From Cheiracanthium punctorium (lineage: Eukaryota > Arthropoda > Arachnida > Araneae > Cheiracanthiidae), in contig JAWZYV010012274.1 in assembly GCA_038373885.1 (NCBI GenBank), forward strand, positions 124,001-188,000: 64,000 nucleotides of DNA, read 5' to 3'. This document shows positions 12,501-20,459 of the stretch, piece by piece (within the stretch, counting starts at the first letter, position 1; each line of letters opens with the position of its first letter). The notes under the pieces were generated by a model that ran no database searches, was not told the origin of the DNA, and saw nothing but the letters and a program-made list of their open reading frames with translations. The translations under genes were made by a program, and so were the position numbers.

Positions 12501-15500
12501 AGTGGATTTGAGTGTTCCAGGTAACTAATAATGATAAATCAATAATGAAAATTAAATCAAATGGTTGAACTTTTACAAATTGCTTTTTCAAGCAATGCAA
12601 TTCAAGATTTATTAGAACCGTACCGTACAAAAACATTTTTAATGTCTCTGATTTGAAGAGAGAGAACTATTGACAATTATAATTTATTTTCTGTTTTAGA
12701 ATTTAAAGTCTAGTGAGAAAGGAAAAAAATCTAGTTAAATATCAAAGAATGAGTAATTTTTTTTAATTTTTGAAGACTTTTTCATGTGTGTGTATACGAA
12801 ATTTCATACAAAGCGAACGCAATGTATGATTACGAGACAAACATATTACCTGTCTTATGTACCGATGTTTGATTACAACCTGAAAATGTCTACCATGGCA
12901 TTCATTTCTAAAACACTTTCAAGCTTGATTAATCTCGAAAGAATGTGATCGAATAAATTATTAATTGTTATTATTTTACTGTTTCACACTTTCACACCCT
13001 TCCGTTTTCTTATTCTCGCAGAATGGTGAAGTTTGGATGAATTCTTGTCAGAATTGTTCCTGTGCTGAAGGAGTTATACAGTGTGATGAAGTACTTTGTT
13101 CCGAAACTGTATGCCATCCAGTAAGCGACTGCTTATATTAATTTTTTTTTAGTCTATGTGTTACTCTTTTGTAAATTCAAAGACTTAGGTATATGTTAAG
13201 TTTATTGGAGGAGGTAAGCATATAAGTAGAATCCTTTTTAGTTTTTGACGGACGTAAATATATTAATGCATGACGAAGTATACAATGACTGTAGCTTCTT
13301 CTTTAGAACATAAAATGACAGGGATTTTTTTTAATCCTTTTTGATCCAGCATATATATTCTGCAAGAATTAGGAGATGACGGCGAATACATTCAAATTAA
13401 TTTTTTATTAAAATGGACTGCCTTCCAAAAATTGCTACAGTCACAAATACTTATATTTATACAGTTCATTCAGTTTATTTTCTTTTTCTTCATTCATTCT
13501 TTTTTTTTTACAATTTGATAAAATTTTTTCACGTTTACCTCAAATAAAAGTTAAAAATTATATTCACTACATACTAACACATATGTACTATTTTGTAAAT
13601 AAAAAAGGGTTTTCGATTGGTAAATGGAATGATATATTTCTTTGTTTTACCAGGAAGAAACTATGATGACATTTCCTGGAGAATGTTGTCCAAAATGCAT
13701 TGCATGTGAGTACTAATTAATTTATTATTTGTTACAGCAATAAAATAATTTTTAAAAATTTAAAGGTAAATTATTGTTAATTTAAATCCAAAAAAACCCA
13801 TGCCCTATTTACGTAAGAAAAAATATTAATAATTAACAAGAGTGATATTAACTGGGACCGTTGGTAATAATTGACTGCCTAATAATTTGTAAATGTTTGT
13901 TCTTAATTTCTCTAAACTATCTTTTCATTACATTGGCACTCCTTGTCACTACTTTAACTGAACAGAAAAAAAAAAAAAAACCCCTAAATAAAGATAAGTT
14001 TCACCATGATGCAAGGACGTAGCCGGGGGGTGGGCCATATTGTACTGGGTACACCCCCGAAATTTCGAATTTGGGGTAATTCGATGTTAATAATCAAGCT
14101 TTCTGGTGAGAAATTTTACCTTTTCCACCTTTTGGCTTTCGGGCCCGCCCAAATTTTTTTTTATCGCTACGTCCCTGCCATGATGCAAATGGACAAATAA
14201 ATCTGTGTCTTAAATCCATGTCATCACGAACTAATTATCTTACGAGAATTGTTTGTAATAACATTTGAAGGGCTTGTTGTAAAGAGGAGGTAGCTTCATC
14301 TTACGGGATAATTTGTGCACTATCTCGAAGAAAAAAAATTTTTTTTGTTTGGTGCCAAAAGGATTTAACTCCAATCTTCAGTTCTTGTGTTACTCGAGAG
14401 ATGAAGCTGCCTGTCTCGTTAGCTCGTATTGAATCCCCCAACGTGTTTTTTTACTGTTTTCCGCAAATTCGAATTATTGGAGATATACCTCCTTTTTGCA
14501 AAAGAAAAAAAAAACCATTTGAAAAATTCATTTTAATTTTGTGTCTGAAAAAAAAAATGAGAAAATTTATTGATATTAGAAATTGTGTTCATTTACTTAT
14601 TTATTTGATTTTCAGGGTCATTCTGCTTAATTGCTCTTAACGATACCATAACGTCGTTTGATATGTCAAAGTACCAGATCGAAGGAGACTGTACGTACAC
14701 TGCAGTCGAAGACTGCATTTCAGGCCGCTTCAAAGTTATCATTGAAACGCCTCGTAATTCTACGGACGAAAAAAATGTGATTATATACCAAGACTGTTAC
14801 CGAGTGGTTATTTCTTCAAACGGAAGTGTATCGGTCGACGGCGATAGGATAGAATTACCTTTCGAAAATGAAGAATTCAGCGTCGAAAAAGCTGAGTCGT
14901 TCGTCAGTGTGAAGACTAACTCGGATTTATTAGTCCAGTGGAATCTCGTCGAGGAGGCAATTATTGCCATTCCAATTACTGAGGTCAACAAAATGTGTGG
15001 AATGTGCAGTAGAATGGTGGAATATTTCAAGTATGGCAATGGAAAGTTTTCGCTACCTGAAAGAATGGCTAATGTAAGAATGGTTCCAATGGATATTTAT
15101 TCATTTGTTTTTGCTGAGTTTTAGTCGGATATTTTCTAATTTCGATATTTTTTTAATATGTGATCGAATTTCAGAAATAACAAAATGGCAAGGCTGCTAT
15201 TCCCCTCAAAATAAAATATATGCTTATGAATTAACTGAATGCTTTACTGGTTTCATGAAATCTGTTCTTTACTATTTGTCTATAAAGTGTTTGAATATTA
15301 TTTCGTTTTCAAAAATTAATCTAACTGAAGTTAGTTTCAAAAGGTGAAAGTTTCCTTAACACTCACTCACACACAAAAAAAAGATCATTCTGAATAGTAT
15401 ATTCTGTTGATATTGATAACAAAAGCTGTTGTTTTGGTGGGCTTATTAAATTAAAGGAACTGTAAGAAATACTTTTTAAATTTCATTTGATTATAAATAA

Positions 15501-16281
15501 ATTAATTTACTAACATGGTGAATACACGTCCTCTGCAGATCCTAAGTAGCTTTCTATGTGAGATCTAATTAGACTAAATTTAATAAACTAAATACTTGTA
15601 TGTAATTATGGCTTACTACACGACTAATTTACTAACTAACTAAAGGTTGCTCTTAAATGTATCTCTGTACAACTTTTACTGCTTTCTAGATATTGAATAT
15701 AAATTACACAGATAAAAAAAATAATTTTAGAGTAATAAAGCAACACACCTACTATCATGTTGGTTCAGCATAAATTATTAACACCATAGTGACGTCATAA
15801 ATCATAATAATGGAAATTTATTTTTTTTTCATGCTATATAAATTTTTATGATTTTATGTACGTTTATGCTCAACTACTAATGAATTATGATTTTGCTTTT
15901 CTTCTTCAAATTTAAACCTATTAGGCAGTTTACCTTCATTGGCAGTTTACCACTTGCAGTTTTATTTTTATTTTTATATACCTAAATTTATAATTCTGTA
16001 AAAATGTATTTCATTAAATTTTTACATAAAATCACACTGATCTTTGTTTTGCTTTCATTGTTTGCTTTAAGCTACATTTTATGTATAATTGTAACTGTGT
16101 GCTTTAATCTAACTATTTTACTAACTAGGATGAAAATGAATGCTACATTATCACAGAAAACTATGAAGAAAATTTACTTCCTAACTCTGCTGCCTTCACA
16201 ACATTTTCATTTGGAAAAGCCTTATTAGCTCTTTCAGTCATTCTGCTTCATTTCTTTTCGTTCGAAAACAGATTATTATGA
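246..16281 (+). CDS. Pentraxin-EGF-VWC-VWD extracellular protein, 3' part (11 exons)
   Basis: Spliced CDS 246-513, 2717-2921, 4175-4325, 4425-4481, 6519-6653, 9666-9794, 11438-11475, 13022-13120, 13654-13705, 14616-15073, 16129-16281; 580 residues plus a partial first codon. All introns are GT/AG and phase is kept at all ten junctions. Domains by residue in this piece: pentraxin 1-200 (GQEQD calcium-site motif, GDITE-FNVWDY across a junction), Cys-rich linker 205-227, EGF-like 228-271, EGF_CA starting DIDEC 272-315, VWC 328-377, VWD-like 378-530, then a hydrophobic segment ALLALSVILLHFF near the C-terminus. The architecture implies a secreted or surface-anchored adhesive or matrix protein. 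I do not recognise a named orthologue; SVEP1-like and VWC/VWD BMP regulators share some modules. The 5' end, including any signal peptide, lies upstream of the window. Exon calls are strong; the final exon is inferred from phase and from the tail it gives. Confidence 0.85.
514..1755. other. Intron between exons A and B, left part: nothing recognised
   Basis: AT-rich intron sequence with stops in all frames. No domain or clear repeat seen. Confidence 0.5.
1758..2262. mobile_element. Diverged copy of the AGGTGTACC-end element
   Basis: Shares long collinear blocks with 31690-32189 (TATGTCAATATTTT, GATCTCAAAGAA, ATAAAATTCTTG, TTTAGGCACA). Both ends are degraded inverted repeats (GGAGGGATCAGAAAG left, TTATTTCCCTC right). 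Non-coding MITE-like copy inside the intron. Confidence 0.65.
2717..2921 (+). CDS. Exon B: pentraxin domain, core
   Basis: Acceptor CTATTTTTAG at 2707-2716, donor GTAAGA at 2922. Encodes SDAEWHHYAVTWEK, FYVDGK and HPGTFILGQEQDGIGGRF. The GQEQD stretch is the pentraxin calcium-binding loop. The second disulfide Cys of pentraxins (HxCxxW position) is Ala here, which fits the loss of its partner in exon A. Confidence 0.9.
3165..4148. mobile_element. Foldback-like element of GTGTTC/GAACAC subrepeats
   Basis: Left part repeats GGGAACACATTTGG and its complement; right part repeats AAGTGTTCTGAAATGGGTTCC. The outer ends are inverted (TTGGGAACACATT left, AATGTGTTCCCAA right). A tRNA-like SINE-type segment is inside (3455-3935). 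The element stops about 30 bases before exon C. Confidence 0.6.
3455..3935 (+). repeat. tRNA-derived SINE-like segment
   Basis: Starts with a pol III type A box (TAGCCTGAACGG) and a perfect B box (GGTTCAAATCC, about 3516-3526), then an AT-rich body with two similar blocks (AATAACAAATGACAGCA / AATAACAAATGGCAGCA). The T-arm does not pair fully, so this is a SINE head rather than a working tRNA. Confidence 0.5.
4175..4325 (+). CDS. Exon C: pentraxin domain, C-terminal part
   Basis: Acceptor ATTCTGTAG at 4166-4174, donor GTAACA at 4326. Encodes FNVWDYAKSNEEI and SSCGNVGNVIPWYIVSQ, the closing strands of a pentraxin. Leaves in phase 1. Repetitive element sequence ends only about 30 bases upstream, so the acceptor region is short on unique intron. 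Confidence 0.88.
4425..4481 (+). CDS. Exon D: short Cys-rich linker
   Basis: Acceptor TTTTTGTAG at 4416-4424, donor GTAAAT at 4482; symmetric 1-1 phase. Encodes DLGHCSKNSCDCYYSDETE with three Cys. It joins the pentraxin to the first EGF and matches no domain I can name. Supported by phase and by Cys content. Confidence 0.75.
4866..5591. mobile_element. Palindromic MITE, GGGTGTCC ends
   Basis: Terminal inverted repeats of about 80 bases (GGGTGTCCCGAAAAGGTGG left; CCACCTTTTTGGGACACCC right), and the interior is also inverted: GTATACGACCCTCGTAC and AGTTAGTAAAATGTGCCC recur reversed at 5370-5445. No coding capacity. Related copies at 1-138 and 16922-17632. Lies in the intron between exons D and E. 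Confidence 0.82.
5592..6028. other. Intron D-E, middle part: nothing recognised
   Basis: AT-rich intron between the palindromic element and the SINE. No coding or structural signal found. Confidence 0.4.
6044..6318 (-). mobile_element. tRNA-derived SINE, copy 1, with target duplication
   Basis: Minus-strand copy of the family whose core reads GATCTAACGGTCTGG then ACGTGAATACGCGTTAGAAC. Flanked by the 15-base direct repeat CCTATATAGTACGAA at 6029-6043 and 6319-6333. Its 3' tail is (CAA)n on the minus strand. These are marks of LINE-driven insertion. Confidence 0.85.
6519..6653 (+). CDS. Exon E: EGF-like domain 1
   Basis: Acceptor TTTATTCTAG, donor GTGAGT at 6654; symmetric 1-1 phase, typical of shuffled EGF exons. 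The Cys pattern ends CNCSEGFEGRHCEY, the classic C-x-C-x(5)-G-x(2)-C end of an EGF module. Confidence 0.9.
6701..7035 (+). repeat. Two-copy tandem repeat, about 165 bases
   Basis: The block starting TTAACACGCTTTTATT-AGCTTCACCTG occurs at 6700 and again at 6866, each running to TTTATCCCATTATCCTGAT. A short third piece is at 7286. In the intron between exons E and F. Confidence 0.7.
7132..7203 (+). tRNA. tRNA-His(GTG)-like gene, probably a pseudogene
   Basis: 72 bases with acceptor GCCGTGA / GCACGGC, A-box region TCGTATAGTGGTT, anticodon loop TTGTGGC (GTG, His) on a closed stem, and B box GGTTCGAATCC. A run of five T follows at about 7206. The T-arm stem has two mismatches (CTAGG against CCCTG) and the acceptor one, which lowers the chance of function. 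Confidence 0.5.
7379..7532. mobile_element. hAT-type MITE, CAGGGGCGTAGC ends
   Basis: Inverted ends CAGGGGCGTAGC and GCTACACCACTG around a G-run/C-run interior. Flanks GTGCACAG and GTGACAGT are a poor 8-base duplication. Same family as 14012, 17904, 22662 and 36748. Confidence 0.65.
7555..7790. repeat. Inverted repeat, about 45-base arms
   Basis: AAATAAATAAAAACTTTGTG with AAAACACACATAAAAGGTTA on the left is repeated in reverse complement at 7695-7740. A small hairpin-type element next to the larger one at 7930. Confidence 0.65.
7930..8260. repeat. Near-perfect 130-base inverted repeat hairpin
   Basis: Left arm 7930-8059, right arm 8131-8260, loop of 71 bases. I count three mismatches in 130. 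The inner ends read GCGTGGGGTGCT and AGCGCCCCACGC. A T-run follows at 8262. No coding capacity; likely a young snapback MITE inside the intron between exons E and F. Confidence 0.85.
8283..9660. other. Intron E-F, right part: low-complexity C-rich tracts
   Basis: Mostly AT-rich. Two stretches (about 8935-9015 and 9290-9375) carry C-runs with TTTTGTCACC/CTGTCACAAAG words and look like fragments of one dispersed repeat. No exon with usable borders seen. Confidence 0.4.
9666..9794 (+). CDS. Exon F: calcium-binding EGF domain
   Basis: Acceptor ATTTTCAG, donor GTAAGA at 9795; symmetric 1-1 phase. Opens with DIDEC, the calcium-binding EGF signature, followed by NGGCQYFCVN and HHCECPEDM, and ends GKTCK. 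Confidence 0.92.
9795..11005. other. Intron F-G, left part: nothing recognised
   Basis: AT-rich intron with no domain, long repeat or structured element that I can support. Confidence 0.4.
11008..11232 (-). mobile_element. tRNA-derived SINE, copy 2
   Basis: Minus-strand member of the family at 6044. Shares GGGGTTCTAACGCGTATT, GGAGAAAACCGC and GGGCTCGAACCCGG; the head end reads CCACTCGGCCATGATGGG. Flanking duplication not identified. Confidence 0.75.
11438..11475 (+). CDS. Exon G: 38-base micro-exon before VWC
   Basis: Acceptor TTATTTTCAG, donor GTAATT at 11476. Encodes DTSYCLKDEEVYM and converts phase 1 to phase 0, which is exactly what the next exon needs. Its CxxxxxxYMNGEVW continuation is the start of a VWC domain. 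Confidence 0.8.
11476..13021. other. Intron G-H: nothing recognised
   Basis: About 1.5 kb of AT-rich intron. No coding remnant or bounded repeat found. Confidence 0.4.
13022..13120 (+). CDS. Exon H: VWC domain, core
   Basis: Acceptor TTCTCGCAG, donor GTAAGC at 13121; 99 bases, phase 0-0. Encodes NGEVWMNSCQNCSCAEG and CDEVLCSETVCHP, matching the W-x-C-x-x-C-x-C core of VWC (chordin-type) domains. Confidence 0.9.
13654..13705 (+). CDS. Exon I: VWC domain, end
   Basis: Acceptor GTTTTACCAG, donor GTGAGT at 13706; phase 0 to 1. Encodes FPGECCPKCIA, the CCPxC closing motif of VWC domains. Confidence 0.9.
14012..14177. mobile_element. hAT-type MITE with 8-base target duplication
   Basis: Inverted ends CAAGGACGTAGC and GCTACGTCCCTG, flanked on both sides by CCATGATG (14004-14011 and 14178-14185). 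Same family as 17904-18068. Lies in the intron between exons I and J. Confidence 0.85.
14345..14520 (+). repeat. Dispersed repeat shared with 20460-20590
   Basis: Shares TTCTTGTGTTACT-GAGAGAT, GAAGCTGCC, CTCGTTAG and TTTTCCGCAAATTCGAAT with the second location in the same order, at moderate divergence. Class unknown. It ends about 100 bases before exon J. Confidence 0.55.
14616..15073 (+). CDS. Exon J: VWD-like domain
   Basis: Acceptor TTGATTTTCAG, probable donor GTAAGA at 15074. Encodes the VWD pattern TSFDMSKYQIEGDCTYTA, DCYRVVIS, LLVQWN and NKMCGMC. The family's GDPHYxTFDG opening and CGLCGNFNGD calcium motif are changed (LNDTITSFDM; CGMCSRMVEYF), so the calcium site is probably lost. If the donor is not used the frame runs on to a stop at 15122-15124, giving an alternative end VRMVPMDIYSFVFAEF. 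Confidence 0.87.
15074..16128. other. Intron J-K
   Basis: AT-rich intron with donor GTAAGA at 15074 and acceptor CTAACTAG at 16121-16128. A stretch at about 15174-15300 stays open and has Cys (QGCYSPQNKIYAYELTE), but its acceptor at 15173 gives AAATAA in the required phase 0, an immediate stop. Confidence 0.5.
16129..16281 (+). CDS. Exon K: terminal exon with hydrophobic C-terminus
   Basis: Acceptor TTTACTAACTAG, stop TGA at 16279-16281. Phase 0 matches exon J. Encodes 50 residues: an acidic Cys-containing stretch (DENECY), a Ser/Ala/Thr-rich turn, then ALLALSVILLHFFSF and a short polar end ENRLL. This looks like a membrane anchor, either a transmembrane helix or a GPI attachment signal. Support is indirect (phase, acceptor, hydrophobic tail, polyadenylation signal downstream); no domain confirms it. 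Confidence 0.65.
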   Translation, partial: DENECYIITENYEENLLPNSAAFTTFSFGKALLALSVILLHFFSFENRLL

Positions 16282-16490
16282 CTAATTTATTAAAAAACTG
16301 TTTTACAAACCTCCGTATGGAGGTTTATAGAATTTTAGATGCCATATATGTGTAAATGCCATGCATTTATTTACTCACCTTCTATTTTCTTTATATGTGA
16401 ATATTTTATGTGATAATGCTTGGTGTGATTCATGTTTTTTACACTTTGTACAGAAAACTTTTAATAAAAACATATCTCAAAAGTATTTAA
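16282..16490 (+). other. 3' untranslated region with polyadenylation signal
   Basis: AT-rich sequence follows the TGA at 16279, with AATAAA at 16463-16468, the right distance for the end of the transcript. This supports exon K as the last exon. Confidence 0.55.
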
Positions 16491-16921
16491 TTGTTTGTAA
16501 ATGTTGCTTGTTTGGTGTTTAAATCGTTTTATTTTTAATCATTCTCCAATGCATTATCCCAAGATCTGATGTGTCCTTAAGACGTCTACGAATGTTTACA
16601 ATTAAATTTTATGCAGCCATTTCATAACTGCAGAAGGTGTTGAAGAAAAGTTTTGTAGAAAGCTAGTTGAATCTATTTTTTTTCTGCACAAACACATTTG
16701 ACGTTACTACTTTTTTAATAATCAAGAGTAAGAAATGAGTCCTGTGGGGGGGATACATACTTTCTTGACAGTATGGAGTCACCAGGGCCACCAGGGAATG
16801 GGGTATCACGATTGTGGAGAGCGGCATTTATGACTCGGAATTAAGAGTGAGAATTCAAAAATGCACTCTAGGAAAAAGAGCCCCAATTTGAAGGAACTGT
16901 GATAACGTGTCGTGTATTATA

Positions 16922-17632
16922 CGGGGTGTCCGAAAAAATTGATAACACGCTTTAGTTCTTTATGTATTAGGTAATTGGGCAATGTCAATCGAAAAATTGT
17001 TCAAAATAAAGTAGGAAAAAAGACTGCATTAAGAAAAAAATTCTCTGGTTAATTTTCAAAAAGTTTTAAATTTGTATATGACCCCCGTACAAAAAATTCC
17101 CAGTTAGTAAAATGTGCTCAATACACTCATGAGGTGATGTACAAAATTTGAAAATTGTATCCTAAAAAGTGTCGGAGATATGCAGACAAATATATGCTGA
17201 CTTAAACCGCTTTTCAGTGGCTCTAGAAGGTAAAGGTCGGATCAGCGCGTTTCAGGGGTCGTACAGAAATTACGATAGAAAATATTTTTTCCCTCTCTAG
17301 CAATAGACGATTGATTGCATCCAAACTCAAGCATGGCCCCTGACCGCCTATGTTTAAAGATATACCCGAGGCGTTTTATGATGAAACCTTGAAATTTTGT
17401 TCATCCCCTCATTCGTGTATGGAGCACATTTTACTTATTAAGATTATTTTTTTATACGGGGGTCGTATACAAATTTAAAATGTGTAACTTTTTAAAAATT
17501 AAGGAGATACTTTTTTTTTTCTAAACGTAGTATTTTTTATACATTATTTTGAACATTTTTTCAATTTACATTTCCCACGTATCTCTAATAGTTACAGAAT
17601 TAAATCTCGCTACCACCTTTTTGGACACACTG
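16922..17632. mobile_element. Palindromic MITE, second full copy
   Basis: TA at 16920-16921 and 17633-17634. Ends CGGGGTGTCCGAAAAA and TTTTTGGACACACTG. Interior is inverted as in 4866-5591 (AGTTAGTAAAATGTGCTC left). The TA duplication points to a Tc1/mariner-type mover. Confidence 0.8.
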
Positions 17633-17903
17633 TATTTTAAAAGCAACAAAAATAATTTAACGTGTTAATGCATTTTGTGACTCATAGTATGATATGAAGA
17701 ATTATTATTATTAATGCCTTTTATACTTTGAATCCGGCTTTTACGACTCTATTTTGTACTTTTTGCGCACACATTCTCATTCCCAACAGCACCCCACTCA
17801 GCGCTCGCTCTAGGCGGACAACCCAGATTTGTGTTATAGCCATAAGCGTAAAGTTTTTAAAATTATTGGGGGGGGCGGTCCCCACAACCACATATATTCA
17901 CGT

Positions 17904-18068
17904 CAGTGGCGTAGTCAAGGGGGGGAGGTTAGGGGGTGTCATAAGCCCCCCATGAGGAATTTTTTGCCATACAAAATGTATATTCTTCACTCCCTTATCA
18001 TACTCCCGTATACATACATGTGAGTTGCAGAAGGTACCCCCCATGAAAAATTTCTGGCTACGCCACTG
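17904..18068. mobile_element. hAT-type MITE, CAGTGGCGTAG ends
   Basis: CAGTGGCGTAGTCAAGG and CTGGCTACGCCACTG, flanked by ATTCACGT and ATTCAAGT (7 of 8 match). Reversed close relative at 36748-36922, both with CATGAGGAATTTTTTGCCAT. Confidence 0.85.
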
Positions 18069-18090
18069 ATTCAAGTACATATAACTTACT

Positions 18091-18270
18091 CATAGCTCCA
18101 ACTACTACGGAATATAATTAACCACTTTTTCCTACATGATTTTTCGGCTTAAAATATAGCAAAATTTTTGTGCTGCGCGCGCGAGCTGGTTACTATTTTG
18201 AAAAAAATAATAAAAAATATACCGTTTACAAAAAGTGGTTAATTATATTCCGTAGTAGTTGGCAGCTATG
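18091..18270. mobile_element. 180-base MITE with about 40-base inverted ends
   Basis: CATAGCT-CCAACTACTACGG and its reverse complement CCGTAGTAGTTGG-CAGCTATG; the arms continue through AATATAATTAACCAC. Flanked by ACTTACT on both sides (18084-18090, 18271-18277). Confidence 0.82.
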
Positions 18271-18899
18271 ACTTACTGTATATAAGTGTAAATTATTGGA
18301 GGCGCTCGAGCTCTATGGGTCCATAGAATTCTGCACCTATGTAAGGTAAGTATCCATGTTAGTATCTTCCTACCAATTTGTAAGTTAAAAATAGAAGCAA
18401 AGTAAAAAATCCAAAGGAGGGGGGGGGGGGAAATATATTTTCGATGAGATACTGCATTTTAGACACATCTGAACTTTTCTTCATTTCTTACTTTACATTG
18501 CATAATCTGATTTTAATTAACCAGAGTCTGGCGAGGGCAGCTTATAGTAACATTATGTGTTACGTGGCGTCACAATACTAAATCATGATTGAAATCAAAA
18601 GAAGAAAATTTTTAAAAGTACAAGTAAAGGTTTTTTTAAACGTTTTTAAATGGCGTGAAATACTTTTTTTTATGTTTGTATAAATTAGAGTTTTCTGTAT
18701 TTAGTGGCAAATTATTGGGTGGGCTCAGCCCCTATTCACAATTTATTGGGGGGGCTCAAGCCCCACGGGCCCATATAACTCTACGCCTATGGTTATAGCG
18801 CTACATATTGATGAATTTTGTTTTATTTAATAAATGTCAAGCGCATCATGTAAATTATCTGTATGTCTTGCTAACCCTACACATTTATAGAATCACATT

Positions 18900-19300
18900 T
18901 TTACTTTCTAAAGAATGTCCAGCAGCAGGTCAGGCAATTAAACTCTTCTCCCATACGAGCACCGAAAGTGAAGCAGCGCCGGTTTGACCAGTGCTTGGGA
19001 GGGTGAATTCCTCTCTCGACCGAGTCTGCTGTGGACCCTGCACGCTTACACGGAGCTAATGCACGTAAAACCTGTCGTGGCTCTAATGCCCTCCCTGTTC
19101 AAACAATACCTCTAGGGGGTGTCAATCCAGGTGCTGGTCTCTCTAGTGGAATTGGTTCAAAATTGGAGACTATATATAGGAAGTGACGTTGGTCTACCTA
19201 CTAGGCGCCCCCATAATCAAATGACCAACTTCTCCGACCCTCGAAACGGGCAGGTCTACAAATAGGCCGCTGACCCGCCCAATAGGGGGAAAAATCTTTC
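18900..19300 (+). repeat. GC-richer repeat with a 5S-rRNA-like word
   Basis: Contrasts with its AT-rich surroundings. It contains GACCAGTGCTTGGGAGGGTG, close to the 5S rRNA internal-control word GTCAGTACTTGGATGGGTG. It may be a 5S-derived SINE or a chance likeness; no full 5S sequence is present. Confidence 0.35.
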
Positions 19301-19541
19301 TAAAGAATCAGGTTTATAATAAATAATCATTGAACGCTTTCTTGATAATACTTAAGCGTAAATTTTAAATGAAGATTTTCATATTTATGCATATTTGTTA
19401 TAAAAACTGTATTTTCAACATACTTTTTTATGTACTGATATTAATTTGTTTGAAAAATGCGAGACTCTTAATAACATCGATGGTTTATGTGATCTTTTAA
19501 GAACGCTCGATTCAGCAGTAGAGCAAAATGTTCATTTAGAG

Positions 19542-19844
19542 CATAGGTTCCCAACGTGGGCGATAACGCCCCCTTGTGGGCATTTGAGGCTTTCAGGGGG
19601 GCGGTAAAAGACCCAGAGAAAATTAGGAGGCGTTGATATGGCATTTTAAATGAAGAAGAAATTCAGTGCAGCTTCAATTCCAACAATATTCTATCTATTA
19701 GTAATTTTTTTAAATTTAATTCTTGTTTTCACCATACATTATGAACGTTCTTATTTCTAGTACTCTCTGGAGTGAGAGGGGGGCGGTATTGAAAAATTCA
19801 CTAGAAAAGGGGGCACCAGTTCAAAAAAAGGTTGGGAACCTATG
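19542..19844. mobile_element. hAT MITE with 8-base target duplication
   Basis: Ends CATAGGTTCCCAAC and GTTGGGAACCTATG, exactly flanked by ATTTAGAG at 19534-19541 and 19845-19852. Interior has CCCCCTTGTGGGCATTTGAGG. 303 bases, non-coding. Confidence 0.9.
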
Positions 19845-19852
19845 ATTTAGAG

Positions 19853-20455
19853 CATTGTTGAGGAAAACCTTAGCACATTCCCTTCACCTGCCACTGAACA
19901 AATGCATCTTAAGTGTTGTGAATGATCAGTTTGCTGCTAAAAGTAGGTAGCTCAATCCTACGGGAGTTTGGAGTTTACATTAACTATCTTGCAGTAAGAA
20001 AAAAAAATAGCTTTCATTTTGTACCAAAAGAATGTACACTGAAAACAAATATGCCACTGGCATCTAGAAAATGATTGGTGAAACTATAATTTATGAGTAT
20101 GTAACTACCTATATATGCACTTCTGAACACACTTACCCAATTTTTAGATCTGTTCTCTATGAGCTGGTTCTTGTACCCAGATGAAAATATTTGTAAATCG
20201 ATGCGTACGCTAGAGGGTAGACTCACAAACGGTCATCCTAGCTCATGAGTGTATCGAACGATAATTTCTCGTTACACAAACTAATCATTCTGCTGCGATT
20301 CGCTAGAATACTCTGGACTAGAAATTCTTGACCATTTCGTCTATACCAATTGTGTGTATCCCCTGCACGCGTAATTCTACGCTTTATTCTAGTTTTGAGA
20401 CAGAGATAACAACCCTCTATTCACTCTAGATGAGGGTGGTATTTTTTTTCTCCGT
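19853..20455. other. Intergenic: nothing recognised
   Basis: No coding or repeat structure I can support in this stretch. Confidence 0.35.
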
Positions 20456-20459
20456 GTAC

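Larger units (their letters stand above)
17841..18791. mobile_element. hAT-like element carrying two nested MITEs
   Basis: Ends CATAAGCGTAAAG and CTCTACGCCTATG with perfect 8-base flanks GTTATAGC at 17833-17840 and 18792-18799. G-rich inverted sub-ends (GGGGGGGCGGTCCCC; GGGGGGGCTCAAGCCCC) sit inside. Non-coding. It holds the MITEs at 17904 and 18091. Confidence 0.78.

Noticed and set aside
14401..14640. Frame running into the VWD exon as an alternative first exon
   Set aside because: A consensus acceptor at 14615 and phase match to exon I explain the exon start; the upstream part is a dispersed repeat.
15174..15345. Possible extra exon with Cys (QGCYSPQNKIYAYELTE) after the VWD exon
   Set aside because: From the phase-0 donor at 15073 its acceptor gives AAA TAA, an immediate stop; exon K fits phase and gives a sensible end.
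16004..16228. Open frame starting MYFIKFLHKITLIF
   Set aside because: It is out of frame with exon K, which overlaps it, and its hydrophobic run comes from T-rich intron sequence.
18975..19005. 5S rRNA gene
   Set aside because: Only one control-region-like word is present; the 5' half and the helices of 5S rRNA are missing.
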